A DNA stretch of 64,000 nucleotides, from contig NC_082412.1 in the NCBI RefSeq assembly GCF_004011695.2, positions 1,894,251-1,958,250 of the forward strand. Direction: 5' to 3'. Below the pieces are notes generated by a model, which saw only the letters and a list, made by a program, of their open reading frames with translations, had not been told where the DNA came from and did not search any database. Shown piece by piece: positions 34,690 through 47,359 of this stretch. Position 1 is the stretch's first letter; the number at the start of each line of letters is the position of its first letter. Made by a program: the position numbers and the translations under genes. The stretch is from Ascochyta rabiei. Taxonomy: Eukaryota > Ascomycota > Dothideomycetes > Pleosporales > Didymellaceae.

Positions 34690-34857
34690 TGTTAAATAAA
34701 AGGTATTAGAGAAATAGGTTAGGCGATATACCTGCTAAGAAACCGTGCAGGGGCCCCTACCAGAACCTAGATAAGACAAAAATCACTCTTACATAGAACA
34801 ACAACAGAACATTAATACATCATCATCAATTCATTACTATTACCATCTAATCTGACA
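34690..34857 (+). repeat. 3' LTR of copia A (arm 2)
   Basis: 168 bp, TGTTAAAT...TCTGACA. It is followed by AGATT, the reverse complement of the TSD AATCT. Confidence 0.93.
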
Positions 34858-35579
34858 AGATTAGACTTACTACTACTCTTCTCTAACATCTTCTTTTGCT
34901 TTATCTTAGCCTTAACAGCGCTAGCCTTAGATTTATCTTACTTCTTAATATAGATGCTGAATAAGGTTAACTTATATACGTAAGTGTTACTATTATAGAG
35001 TATAAGTAGGTCTTCTTATAGTAAATTGTTCCTGTAAAGGTTAGATTATGCTATAATAAGCTAAAAAGAGACTGAACGTACTCTTAAATTATACCTAGTA
35101 ACAAGCTAGCCTAGTAAGTAATAGACTTGCCTAGTATAGTCTTCTTAATAATAGACATAGGCGTAGTTGTAGTAGATGTTACAGGGGTAGTCTTAACGCT
35201 AGCTGTATTAATAATAGTAGTATAATAAGTAGTAACTATATATTAACCTAAGTAAAGGCACACTATATCGCTAAAAAGCCTTAAATAGCTTGTAGTGTAC
35301 TTATTAGGGCCCTAAATGTGTTAAAAGATGCTAAAATAAGCTAAAAGAAGACAAAACACGTACTAATAGGTAATTCTTGTTACTATTGTAACAATCTATG
35401 TAGTAGTAGGCCTAAGCGTCCCTATAGCGCAGGCTACCCTATAAAGCTAGGTTAGTAGAGAAACAACAGTCCCTATTAACATTACTATTAGTAATATAGT
35501 AGAGATAGAGCATACAGCACCACTTAGTAGTCCTACTGTTTCTAGAAATGTTAATTTTACAGCGAGTAGGTAAATACAT
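34858..35579 (-). pseudogene. Antisense spliced gene of G1, exons 1-3 (arm 2)
   Basis: Mirror of 11094-11815. ATG is at 35579-35577, exon 1 is 35364-35579, intron 1 is 35312-35363, exon 2 is 35082-35311, intron 2 is 35032-35081, and exon 3 is 34858-35031. It is cut by copia A, and exon 4 is not present on this arm because the palindrome turns inside copia A. Confidence 0.68.
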
Positions 35580-35740
35580 AACAGCTATAGCAAATAGTAG
35601 TTAGTAAGAGTTAGTAACAGTTAGTAGTAGGCAGTAGTAGTTAGGAACAGTGTAAAGAGGTGACTAAGGTGTATTGTGCGGTGCTATCTGCTAAAACGTG
35701 TTAGAACGTGCTAGAAAGACCTAGAAAATCCCTTAGCTAT
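34858..35740 (+). mobile_element. G1a gypsy 3'-region fragment (arm 2)
   Basis: Plus-orientation G1 sequence between copia A and G2, aligning to about 24040-24930 of G1c. Its last five bases (35736-35740, GCTAT) are the left TSD of G2. The same G1a resumes after G2 at 63366-63872. Confidence 0.92.
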
Positions 35741-36271
35741 TGTTACGATCTACAGAACACAGGAAGGATTCGTCCAATTACAGAGGCTGCGGCACAGTGA
35801 TTATGACAACAGAAAGAACAATAATTAAGCAACAATTACATGTCAGCACTTAGCCAACAACCAATAGGAAACGTGACCTGATTAGGGCTTGGCGTGATTA
35901 GTACGATCAGTAATTAGTGTAATTAGTAATTAGTGTGATTAGTAATCAGTACGATCAGTAATTAGTGTGATTAGTGCTTAGTGCAATTAGAGGATGCACA
36001 ACACTAATTAGTCTATATTACTACTACAATTATTAAAGTATATAAGTTAGTAGGAACACAACCCTTAGAGTTTGTGTTTAACCTTATTAATTAAGTTTGT
36101 CTTTAGAATCTTAACCTGCGCTTAAAATAGACAGTCTACTCTGTACTATTTAGTACACCCTATCTTTATAAGCTTTGCTTAGTTAATAACCCTAACTAAT
36201 CTACTAGTACTTATCCCTAAGAACTAATAGAATTAGTGCTTACAGTCTTTAACTAAAGTACAACTTTAACA
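35741..36271 (+). repeat. 5' LTR of G2
   Basis: 531 bp, TGTTACGATC...ACTTTAACA. It includes near-tandem GTAATTAGTGTRATTA units around 35890-35990. It is matched by the shorter 3' LTR at 62852-63365. Confidence 0.94.
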
Positions 36272-36299
36272 TTTTAAACATCCCTAAGATAAGTACTAT

Positions 36300-38007
36300 T
36301 AGATCCTATGCTACCCCTAGTAACTCTACATCTAGCAATATTAATATAGAAATAACTGTTACTACTAGCACTATAAATGTTAATAAGCCTAACCTTTACT
36401 ACAGAGATTGTAGTAAGCTTAACAACTAGCTTATGTAGTAGGACCTCTTCTTTACCTTCTAAGGTAAGAAGGTTCCTAAGGCTAAATAAGTAGTCCTTAC
36501 AGCTAGCTATATGTGTAGTAAAGTGTTTACCTAGATTAAGCCCTTTGTACAGCAGTACTAAGCTAGTAAGGCCCTAGATAACGTAGATAAGTAGATAAAA
36601 GACTTTAACCTATTTAAAGAAAAGATTAAGCTAATCTTTAGAATCTCTAAAAAACTATATATTGCGTAACACAACATTTAGAAGATTAAGCAGAATAAGT
36701 TAGCTGCTAACTACGCTGCAGAATTTCAGTTGCTTACTGCTTACACTAACTAGGATAATACTGCTCTAATTACTATGTTCTAACAACGATTAAAGCCTAA
36801 GGTTAAAGAAGAACTTATCCGCACTAGCGTAAGCACAGAAATAAAAAGCTTATTAATACTACTATTATTATTAATGTATAACTCTACAAAATTTAATAGG
36901 AACTTTAAGATAACCCTAGAGCATGCACTACTATTATTGCTATAAACTAACTGCTACTAAGGAACTAGTAGCGCAATAACCTAAACTAAGGACAATAAGG
37001 AGGCTGTAATTAGCTAAATACTAGTTATTAACTTAGAGTAGATACTATAGACCTGAAGCAATAGACCTCTTAAACCTTAACAAGGAACTACTCAAGCAAT
37101 AGAACAAGAAGCCTAAGGGGGTAACTAACACAGAGGTAATAAGGACTGCTATAACTGTAGTAAACTAGGCTACTTTGCTAGGGACTGCTAAATAAAAAGG
37201 TTTACTGCTAGTTAAGTATACTTACCTGTAATTATAATAATATAAATGCTAGTAAATAGAAAGTTCTTACTAATAACATTAGACAACTGCTAGAAGACCT
37301 AGAGTCTAGTCCTAAGGACAATAACAACTGTATTGTACCTCTAATTTGTGTAGCAACACCCTACTAGGACGCCTAGACAGGCGAAGAAACAGAGTACTAC
37401 TCTAACAACAACCAGCAAGAGATAGACAACCTGCTAGACACCTTAGAACAAGAGCGCATCTAGATTAGTGCCCTACTAACACGCAAATTAGAATATATAG
37501 CTTAATAACACTAAAAATGTAATAATAAAGAAGCTTACTGCTAAATATGTTAAGAACTTGTTAGTCCTATAGAAGTACCTAAAATTACAGAAATAACACT
37601 AGAAATCTAACAGCTTAATTACTAGTTTAGAAAAGAAATTAATAATAGTAAATAGTTTGCTAATAACTAAGAAGAAGCTAAAGACTAGCTTTAGTGTAAG
37701 TAAGAAATATAGCTTAGCCTAGAACGTATGTAGAAGCAGAAAGAAGCACTATTAGTAATTAGCCTACAACTACAGTACATCCTAGACTATTAAAACCTAA
37801 AATATTAAAACCTTATGTAGACATCTAACAGCATATACTAAAGACAAATGCAGCTTAGTATAGGATAGTTTCTAGCAATACAAGGCCTCTGTTGCAACTA
37901 ATAGTACTAGTGTTACAATAACCTGTGTGAAATTTATCTTATTAACAAACGCTAGAAAGCACACTTTTCTGGCACAGATAACCTATAGGCTATAATACAA
38001 ATACAGC
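36300..38007 (+). pseudogene. G2 Gag remnant (arm 2)
   Basis: A Gag core near 36480-36900 has WIKDFNLFKEKIKLIF and YAAEFQLLTAYTNWDNTALI, with expected features of gypsy Gag. The zinc knuckle near 37145-37190 reads C-Y-N-C-S-K-L-G-Y-F-A-R-D-C, that is CX2CX4HX4C with His to Tyr. A long stop-free-looking acidic segment follows (DNNNCIVPLICVATPYWDAW). The reading breaks at the MITE. Confidence 0.85.
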
Positions 38008-38009
38008 TA

Positions 38010-38443
38010 ACGTACTCTACAGTTGAGCAGATTACACAGTCAAGCAGATCACTTAAAACCCCACCAAAATTGCCTAAAACTACAACCCTTTATCTTAACA
38101 ACCACGCAATAAAATCTTCTATAATATTCAGGACAGGGCTGCACTAATATAAATAATAGTATTTAAAAGTTTTAGAGTGCTAGAATCTATAACACAGAAG
38201 TTATTAAGCGATTACTGTTTTACAGGGGTGTTTAGCACAATTTGCAGGCTATTTCTATAACTATTATAGCTATAAAGCTGAAACCTAGATATGTACTTAC
38301 TAGTAGCTATACAATACTATTCTGAGATTTTAAAAAGATTTTATTGCGTGGTTGTTGAAATAAAGCGTTGTAGTTTTGGACAATTTTAGTGGGGTTTTAA
38401 GTGATCCGCTCGACTGTGTAATCCGCTTAACTGTAGAGTACGT
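38010..38443. mobile_element. MITE, arm 2 copy
   Basis: 434 bp with the same ~105-bp terminal inverted repeats and TA flanks (38008-38009 and 38444-38445) as 8231-8663. It is one base longer than the arm 1 copy. Confidence 0.85.
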
Positions 38444-38446
38444 TAG

Positions 38447-39401
38447 TGTTCCAGTATAGGTATCAAAGCATCTCGTTTAGCAGGCACATTAAGAAAGAGA
38501 GTAATAGATTAATAGTAAGGTAGGTAGTAAGGTAGGTAGTAAGGTGCTCCTCTTATACCTGGCATCTGAGGAATTGCTAAGGTTATCTATCCTGTTCACT
38601 AGCATTACTGAGGCTATCCCCCTGTTCACCAGCATTACTAAGGTAGTTACTCTGTGCACTGGCACAAACCTCTCCTACCTTAACAGCATAGTCCCATCAT
38701 GCTACAATAGCTGCTACTAATACTAATAGATAGCCACTTAACAATAGGGAGAGGCAGTGCTAAGGTGCGACCTACAGATGTCTACTGACGATAGATAGAG
38801 GCAGTTCCTCCTGTCCAATTAGATGCTACTTGGTGTCACCTGGCAGGTGCTGATTGGCTGGCATGTGGTATGCCTTAGGATCTGACTGATCTGCTGGATC
38901 TGCCGGATGTGCTGGATCTAAGTGCTGCCAGATCTACCAGATGTGCTGGGGGAGGTGCTAAGGGGTGCTGAAAGGCGTGCTGATAAGTCTGATAATAACG
39001 TCCTAGTCTAGAATTGACAGGATAATTCCTAGGCCGTGCCCCAGCCTTCAGAGTGGCAGATTTTTAGATAACAACGTCCTAGTCCAGAATTAAGAGGATA
39101 ATTCCTAGACCATACCCCAGCCTTTAGAGTGGTAGAATTTCGATGTTGCCTGCTATACCGTGCCGCCTGGTTAGGTCACCATTTTAAACAGGAGTAGGAA
39201 GCACCCGTTAGTAGGCAGAGAGAGAGAGAGACAAAAGAGAAGATAGATGTAGAGAGATAGATTGAGAGGTAGGTGGTAAGGTAAAGTGTCTGTCTATCAG
39301 ATGGATGGATGCCCCTCTTATACCTAGCATCTAAGGCATTACTAAGGTTATCCCCCCTGTTTACTAGCATTACTAAGGTAGTTACTCTGTACACTAGCAC
39401 A
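38447..39401 (-). mobile_element. TRIM-like non-coding LTR element, arm 2 copy
   Basis: Mirror of 7273-8227. The 5' LTR is 39182-39401, the 3' LTR is 38447-38666, and the primer-binding-like site lies just below 39182. The interior keeps many CpA/TpG and CpG sites and appears identical to arm 1. It separates G2 Gag from protease. Confidence 0.85.
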
Positions 39402-39479
39402 CTAGTAGTTAACAGAGGTTGCTACAACGCATACTAGCAGAACTACCTTAATATAGATTATAAGAAGCATTGCAGTACT

Positions 39480-42175
39480 AAGGAGTTTAAAGGGTTTAGT
39501 AACAAGGGGACTTTTGTAGGCTAGCGCCTACAAGCCCTAGGGATTAATCTATTAATAGTATTAGGAACAATTACTTTATTAAGCTACCTATCAAACTAAA
39601 TAGGGTAGCCTTAACAGTACTTATAGACTTAGGAGCATAAGTGAGATATATATCTAGAACAGTAATATAGTAAGCTAGACTTAGATTATATTATAAGAAG
39701 AATACTTACTTACTCTAAATAGCTAATAGAGAATTAATGCTAGATAAACTGCTAATTATAAACAAAGTTATAGCAGCACTCCTATACATACAGGGGCACT
39801 ATAAGGAAATAAACCTAGACATCTTTATAAAGGCTACGCACAATATTATAATAGGACTTCCCTAGTTATAAAAGCACAACCTTAAGATAGACTAGGTATA
39901 AGAAAGACTTTTATTAGAAGGATGTAAATATAGCACTAATATATCTACGCCTATACAGCGCACACAGCAGCTTATAGATAAGAAGGAGATTAATAATATC
40001 TCTTTAATATATAAGACGTGCTAGGTTAGAGCAGTTAACTCTGTAGATGCTAAACGCCCTATAGATAACAAATTAAGAGTTAAGGAGGAGAGAAGTGCAC
40101 CTCCTACTATCCCTAACGTTTACTAACAGTACGCAGAGATATTTAGAGAACAGCTTATAGTAAAAGCCCTGCCTAAGCATAAACCCTAAGATTATAAGAT
40201 TAAGCTCTAGAAAGGAAAGATACTAACTTTTAGGCTGTTATATTAGTTATTAGAAAAGGAACTTAAAGTACTTTATAGTTATATTAAGGAGAATCTTAAG
40301 AGGGGATTTATTAGGAGATTAGAATTACCTGCAGGGTACCTAATTATGTTTGTTCTTAAGAAGGATAGCCTACTATAACCTTACATTAACTTTAGGAAGC
40401 TTAATTAAATTACTATTAAGAAATACTATCTGCTTCCAAATATTACAGAGTTATAGGACTAGCTAGTAGGATCTTAGAACTTTATAGCGTTAGACCTATA
40501 AGGTACATATAACCTTATATATATAAAGAAAAAAGAAGAATAGAAAATAGTATTTAGGACAGAATATAGACTCTATAAGTACCTTATTAAACTGTTTAGT
40601 CTAACAAACGCACAAGCAACATGCTAGAGGTTAATTAATAACGTCTTAAGAGTATACCTTAACAGAACTATAGTAGCGTACCTAGACAATATTCTAGTTT
40701 ATTTAGGGACACTAGAGGAGTATAAAAAACATGTTACAGAAGTGCTAGAATGCCTAAAGTAGGCAGACCTATAGCTTAAACCTAAAAAGTGTAAATAGTA
40801 TAAGGAGGAAGTTAAATTCCTAGGGTACATTGTAGGATAATATAGAGTTAAGATTGGTCTAATAAAGGTAGAAGTAGTTAGGACCTAACAGACGTTAAAA
40901 ACGGTTAAACAGATCTAGGAATTCTTAGAATTTGTTAACTTTAACTAACACTTTATTAAGGACTACTCTAAGATTATAATCCTGCTAACAAAGCTTACGC
41001 AGAAGAATACAATATTTAAGTAGAGATAAGAATAGAACAATATGTTTAAGGCATTTAAGCAAGCCTGTATTACACCTTCTATATAAATTATATTTTAAAG
41101 TAGCAAACTAATACGTATAGAGACTAATACCTAAGATTCTATATTAGGTGTATATATTATATAAGAAAAGAATAGACTATAGCACTCTATTACTTACTAC
41201 TTATATAAGTTCTTAGGACCTAAAGAATGCTATAATATGCATAACAAAGAATTACTTATAATTATATTAGCTCTAGATTATTAGTAATTATATGTAGAAA
41301 TCTGCTTAGAACATACTATGTATACTAAATATAAGAACCTAGTATACTTTACTACTACTAAGGTCTTAAATTAACAACAAGTACATAAGTCTAAGATACT
41401 TAGGTAATATAAATTTAAGATATTGTAAATGCTAGGCAAAGATAATAGTAGAGCTAATTTACTTAGCTAACAATATAACCTTACTGAAGAAAAAACAATT
41501 AACTAGTTTGCAGTACTAGGAATTACTAACAATAGGTTACTTAGGCTATTACAGCAACTAAACAATATAATGCAAATTAAAAACAAACAGCGCGTTATAT
41601 TAGATATACTAGAGAAACTTTAGGACAGAATTTTAGCTAATTTGTACAATAACCTGCTATATAGACACCCTAGAATTACACATAAAATAGAACTTATTAA
41701 GTACTACTATAAATCAAGTAATATAAAGGATAGGGTTACTAAATAGATTAAGAACTGTGTTAACTATTAGCAAAATAAGCATAGTACACACGCAAATTAC
41801 AGAGAAATGTAGGTAATAGAGCTGCCTACAGCACTATAGACGAACATTAAAATAGATTTTGTTACACATCTGCCTATCTTAAGAGACCCTGTAACTAGAT
41901 ATAACTACAACTTAATCTTTATTATAGTTAATAGATCTACTAAGTATGCTAAAATAATACCTTTTTAATATAGTTATACTGCAGAGCAGCTTATATAAGT
42001 GTTCCTAGATTAACATATAAGGTATTATAGCATACTAAAATTAGTTATTAGTAATTAAGACAAGCTCTTTACGTAAAATCACTAGACTACGCTCTTAGTA
42101 GCTTTTAGTAATAAGAAGAAAATTTTAACAGCCTATTATCTGCAGATAGATAGACAGACTAAAAGTATAAATTAG
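39480..42175 (+). pseudogene. G2 protease, RT, RNase H and first part of integrase (arm 2)
   Basis: Protease near 39580-39640 (LPIKLNRVALTVLIDLGA). RT near 40370-40830, with IKKYYLLPNITEL and YLDNILVY. RNase H near 41050-41450 (IETNTWDSILGVYII, NMHNKELLIIILAL). Integrase: a zinc-binding region near 41670-41780, then KIDFVTHLP and a TAYYLQIDRQTKS block ending at the copia B site. Stops are TAG/TAA. It continues at 47360. Confidence 0.9.
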
Positions 42176-42339
42176 TGTTAGATAATATGCTTAATGTGCA
42201 AAGATGATAATAAAGGTGATTAGTTAATAATTATCTGTCTTAATGGCTAATTTTATGTGTGTGTGCCGCTAGCCCCTAAGTTAACTAAGGTTAACCCTAA
42301 CTCCCTAACTTGGTTTAGCAAGGTTAGTTATCTGACACA

Positions 42340-45300
42340 AACCCTTAGCTTTAAGGCCCTATTAAAGCTAGACACAGTTAGCTCTTATTATACCTTAAGG
42401 TTAGTAAGCTTTTAGTTAAGTAATTCTATCTAGGTGTTAGCTAGCTTTCTTCGTTCAGTATGTTTCTCTAGTCCTAGCTGCCTTAGAGAGGTTAACTACT
42501 TGCTTGCAGGCAGAGCCTTTATAAGTCTGTTAGCTGATATCTTAGTAGATAGGATATAGGTTACTGTTATAGTGCCTTTTTTACCTCTTGTTATAGCTAG
42601 TAGTTGTAAATGTCTACATATTATAGTTTAGTTTAGAGTTTTAAGACTTCCTTATTAATTAATTAGATAGTCTAGGTATTATTATATTAAATAGTAATTA
42701 TTAATTATAAGAGGTGTATGCTAAGTTCTAATAATAGTTATAAGATAAGAATAGTTTCCTTAGCTACCTGTGCTAGGGCAAGTAGCTCTGCTTTAGTTGT
42801 TAATGTAGTAACTGTGTCTTGTTTATTAGCTCTCTAGGCAATACGTCCTTTGTATAGTTTAATAGTATATCCTTAGAAGCTCTTCCTGTTTAGAGTATTA
42901 TTAGCAAATAATACATTACTAGTAACTACTAGGTGCCTGTTGCCTCTAAAGGTAATGGATAGGTCTTGTGTTCCTTGTAGGTACAATAGCACTTAATCTG
43001 CTGCGTCATAGTGCTGCTGTCTAGGGTTAGTTAGAAACTGTGCCAGCCTAGATGTAGCAAAGGCAATGTTAGGCCTAGTAGTAACTGTAGCAAAGAGGAG
43101 AGATCTAATCTTTTTCTAGTATTTGTTAATTTCTAATGCTACAGCTTCCCCTTTATTTAGTAAAAGCTTAATGCTTAATATTAGTGTGTTATGTTGTATG
43201 TCTGTCTTATCTGCTAGAGAGCTAATTTTGTTAATATATAACGCCTGTAAGAGGAGGATTCTTAGGTTGTCTTAATCTTAGGTTATCTCTACTACTAGGA
43301 ACTATTGCAGATTATTTCCTCCTGTAACAGAGTATTTGTTAGTAATATAGCTAAGGGCCTTATCTGCCTTATATTTTCTAGTTAGGTAATAAGCTATAAT
43401 AATATTGTCTATATAGAAGAAGATAGTAACTCTATTCTTAAGTAAGCAGTAGGGTTTATAGGGAACAACTGCAAATCTATAGCTTGTTAGAGTAGATGTA
43501 AATTCCTTCTGCTTGAGAAGTAGAGAGATTCTTAGTCTATATAGTGCCTTATGTAGCTGTAGAACTATGCCTAGTTCCTAATACCTATATAGAATTTTTA
43601 TATAGGATTCTCTATTAATTAATACATAAATAAAAGCATTTATAACATTAAACTACTTAGCTTTTAGGTTATGTGCTGCTAAAATTGCTATAAGTATTCT
43701 AAAGGACCTACTAGCTAGTGTTGCTGCGTAGGTATCTTTAGAAGTAATATTTTATTGCTAGTTACCTTAGACTACTAGTTGCGCCTTATATTTAAGTAGG
43801 TAGTGGTTCTTATTAAGCTTATACGTGTATACCTACATATAATTAAGTATCTAGTGTCCTGCTGCCTTAGTCTTTATTAGGGGTACTTTAGACTATAACT
43901 TTGTGTTCTAATAGCTGCTAAGGTGTTCTTGCTTAGCTTCTTTAAACTATTTGTGAAGCAGGTAGTCCTCTAGGTTTAATTGTGCCGTTGGCTCTAGTAG
44001 GAGTTAGCTTTAATAAGGCTTAAGCCCCTTTATTAGCATTTGTTTTAACCTAGCCTTATTAATATTGTTTCCCTAGTATGTGCCTATGTACCTGCCTTAT
44101 GTGCTAGCTATAAATACAGCTTTCTACAGGATAGTTTGTAAAGTTCCTTAAGATTACGCTAGCGTTAATTCTAACTAATTAGCAGTTAACTAGTGCCACC
44201 TGCTAACTCCTAATTAGCTGTTACCTCTTGCTAACTAGGATAAGAACAACATGTTTATTAACAACGCAACTAGTAGTAGAGTTAGAGGAGGAGTTAGATA
44301 TATACATCTAGCTTTCTGTCTATTATTATATCCTAGTTAATCTTCTATAGTATTGAAGTGTGTAATAGTATTGTCCTTATAGAATAACTAGATTTTAGCC
44401 TAATTTTAGAGTAGAGGTAGAAGCTCTATACTTCTTATCTATATTGCTATCTCTTTAAGGGTGCTGTGTATAAGGTTGTCTATTAGGTTCTAAGTCTAGC
44501 TACTAAAGACAGTATCCTTATTAAAGATTACATCTCTTATATTAATAACTTTTGCTAAAGTTAGAATCTATATCTAATATATATTTAAGAATTAGTATCC
44601 TACTAGGTATCCTACCTATACTCTTAGGTCTTTTTACTAGAGTTATAATTTTTATTAAAGGGTGTTACTTATAAGAGTAAAGGCTTTACATCTATATACT
44701 TTTAGATATACCTAGTTTAGTTTCCTACTTTATATGTTTAAGCTAGCTAGTTAAGCTGTATAGGTAAAGAACACATTATAGGGTGTTTTCTAGTTATTTA
44801 ATAACCTTAGTGTTTAGTTGTGTAGGTATACTGCTGCCCTTATAATCTCTAGCTATATTTTCTATAGTAGGTTTACGTCTAATCTTATAGTGTATACCTT
44901 ATCATTTATTACACCCCCAAGCGTTTAGCACCTCTGTTCTATACTTAGGTGTCTGGTATAGAAGGCTTAAGCCTAATTAATTATGCAGCGCACTATTACG
45001 ATACTTCTAGTTTCATTATAGTAATTTTACTATTATACTTAATTACCTTAACCTATATCTTGTATTGTTTTAACAGGAATTATGTAAGATTGTCTAGGAA
45101 GTAGATGATTGTCTTTCTAAGTTAATTATCTTTAAAATAGAAGTCCTAGAGGAAGCTAGATTGCCTGTTAACAGCAAGTAATTAGCTCTTTTCCTTAGTA
45201 AAGCTTCCTTCTGTATATAGGTAGAAGTTAATTACTATATATTCTTCTAGTCCTTTATTGCTTATTTATAGTATTTAACTAATTTACCTTTTAGTCTTAG

Positions 45301-47170
45301 CCTGTCTGTAAGCATTATCTTAGACTGTAGTAATACCTCTAACTCTTGCCCTCTAAGATTGTTAGATAAGGTGTTTAATTGTAGCAGCTCTAGAGTACCC
45401 TATTTACTTATGCTATAGCAGAGTAGTAGCAGTCTTAGGCGTTTAGCTTTGTGTTAATTATATTACAAACGCTGTCTATAGCTGTTCCCTAAGTACCTAT
45501 TATCTATATTGTTTATCTAAGGATATAATAGCTGTGTTGTCTACTTGTCTAAGCTAAGTTAGATCTCCTTTTATGTCCTACTAGATACCCTATTAACATA
45601 GTTGTTAGAAAGAGATAAGGTTGTAAAGTATGTCTAGGCACTATGCTACGTTGTGTAGTTTAAGAGTAGTTAGTTGGCTTGTGTTTAATAGATAGAGGTA
45701 GAGAGTGCTATATCCCTGTATTTATACCTAGGAGTTTCCTGCCTATAGGTAGTTGTTCAATACAGGTAGAGTAAGGTCTTATATCTAGTCCTTGTTATTT
45801 ATAATATAGATTATTAATCCTAATTTAAGGATAAAGAAGTTCCTAAGAGGGTAGCTTAGTAGCTCTATATTATATAATTCTTTAACTAGACTTATATTAG
45901 TTATTAATATCTTCTATCCCTATAGTTATCCTAGAGGTGCCTCTAGTATTTAGGATGTCTTAATAGCTAGTGTCTTAGTGCAAGCTTGTTTTGCAGATCT
46001 AACCTAATCTTAAAGGTTAGCATTTTGTTCTATCCTAAATTGTACTATCTTAGCATTTCTATTATATAGGGTAAACTATTCTAGTACTTTATCTTTATAG
46101 ACGTAGTAGTAATCTTCTAGTCTATAGCGTTGTCTATAAGCAGGGCATTTTGCTCCTCTAGATACTGCTGTATCCCCTCTTAGTGACTGCTTAGATATAG
46201 TTATTTAACTAATATTCTGTTTTTAATAAGGTCTTTCCTAACTCCCCTGTGTAGTAGGAGTAGATAATACGTTTTTAACAACATAAGAGGCGTCTCTGTT
46301 ATTGTCTAGGGTAGATTTACTACTAGCAGTAAGAGTTAAGTTGTTCCCTGCAGTAGGGGCGCCCCTTTACTGTCTCCTCTTAGGGTAGTACTTACTTATA
46401 TACTCTTAGAAGCGTTTTATTATTTCTTTATAAGTTACATTTTGTTCTTGTCTACTATAGTCCTAGAATATTGTTACCTAGGTTAGCGCTATTTTTATTA
46501 CTAAATCTAAGAAGTCTTAGACAGTGTCTTGTATATTGTATATTTTAGTAACATCCTTAGTTTTAGCGTTAGTTACAGCATAACTATACTTAAGAAGCTA
46601 GGTATCCTAGGTTGTCTTATTATTTTAAGGTCTGCTAGGTATTAGTAGCGTGCGCGTAATTGTTCTTCTTTAGCATTAATACTAACTATGTGTTTAAGGC
46701 TAATAAGCTATATTTAAATTAATTTACATAGTTAGCAGCTGTTCTTTATAAGGTAAGTTAATACTAAGCTTTAGATAAACATTACTACCTTGTCTAGGTT
46801 AACTTTTTCCTTATAGTAGTCTCTATCTGCTATCTTGTAGGATTTAAGGTAGCTCTTCTAATAGTTCTTATCTTCCTTCTATGCCTTTAGGCTGTTAGCT
46901 AATAGTTTTAATAGGATTTCTAAAAGCTAAGGGTTTTCTTGTTTATTATTGCTAAGGGCTAGCCTCTTCTTATAGTTAGTAATGTCTAGGGCGTTAGGTA
47001 CTTGTAGCTTAGTCCTTAGAGAGATAGTCTAATTTAGGTCTATCTTCCCCTATACGTCTAGAGAGGCGTAACAGGTCTATAGTTAATTTAACTAAGGTGT
47101 GTAGGTTATGTAATTTATAAGAATTATTATTAAATTATGCATTATTAATAGTAATATATTAAAAGGGTAT
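42340..47170 (-). pseudogene. Copia B Gag-Pol remnant (arm 2)
   Basis: The same polyprotein as at 1-4300 but with the N-terminal Gag region present (about 46674-47170). RNase H near 42960-42710 retains long recognisable stretches (TRPNIAFATSRLAQFLTNP). Gag and integrase are heavily interrupted. It is dead by RIP-type stops. Confidence 0.88.
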
Positions 47171-47197
47171 TTTAGTAGTATTAGTAAGACTCTTAAT

Positions 47198-47359
47198 TGG
47201 TAGATAATATGCATAATGTGCAAAGATAATAATAAAGGTAGTTAATTAATAATTATCTGTCTTAATGGCTAATTTTATGTGTGTGTGCCGCTAGCCCCTA
47301 AGTTAACCAAGGTTAACCCTAACTCCCCAACTTGGTTCGGTAAGGTTGGTTATCTGACA
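47198..47359 (-). repeat. 5' LTR of copia B (arm 2)
   Basis: 162 bp. It differs from the 3' LTR (42176-42337) at several transitions and keeps more C/G (for example CAACTTGGTTCGG). The primer-binding-like segment adjoins at 47197-47175. Confidence 0.93.

Larger units (their letters stand above)
27736..34857 (+). mobile_element. Copia A, arm 2 copy (plus strand), with Fot1-like insertion
   Basis: LTRs of 168 bp lie at 27736-27903 and 34690-34857; the 3' one is preceded by the purine tract AAGCTAAGGGGGTG. The flanking 5-mers differ: ATAGT on the left (27731-27735) and AGATT on the right (34858-34862). The right one is the reverse complement of the arm 1 TSD, but the left one is not. The element is therefore a recombinant, not a simple insertion. 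A Fot1-like transposon sits at 30556-32419. Confidence 0.93.
27736..46673. repeat. Arm 2 of the giant inverted repeat
   Basis: Right arm, the reverse complement of arm 1. It holds the same nested elements in mirror order: copia A with the Fot1-like element, the G1a fragment, G2 with its MITE and TRIM-like element, and copia B. The match continues to the last testable base (1 versus 46673). Sequence right of 46673 is still inside copia B and G2, so the symmetry may continue outside the window. Confidence 0.97.
42176..47359 (-). mobile_element. Ty1/copia retrotransposon copia B, complete (arm 2, minus strand)
   Basis: 5,184 bp with 162-bp LTRs (3' LTR 42176-42337, 5' LTR 47198-47359) and a perfect TSD, ATTAG (42171-42175 and 47360-47364), inside the G2 integrase gene. 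Coding order on the minus strand is Gag knuckle, integrase, RT (YIDN near 43400-43420), RNase H. Arm symmetry ends for the viewer at 46673 because the partner lies outside the window. The element continues unchanged beyond that point. Confidence 0.96.

Noticed and set aside
1..46673. Palindrome as an assembly or foldback-read artefact
   Set aside because: The arms differ at many sites near the centre and only one holds G1c, which a simple artefact would not produce. It cannot be excluded for the outer arms without reads.
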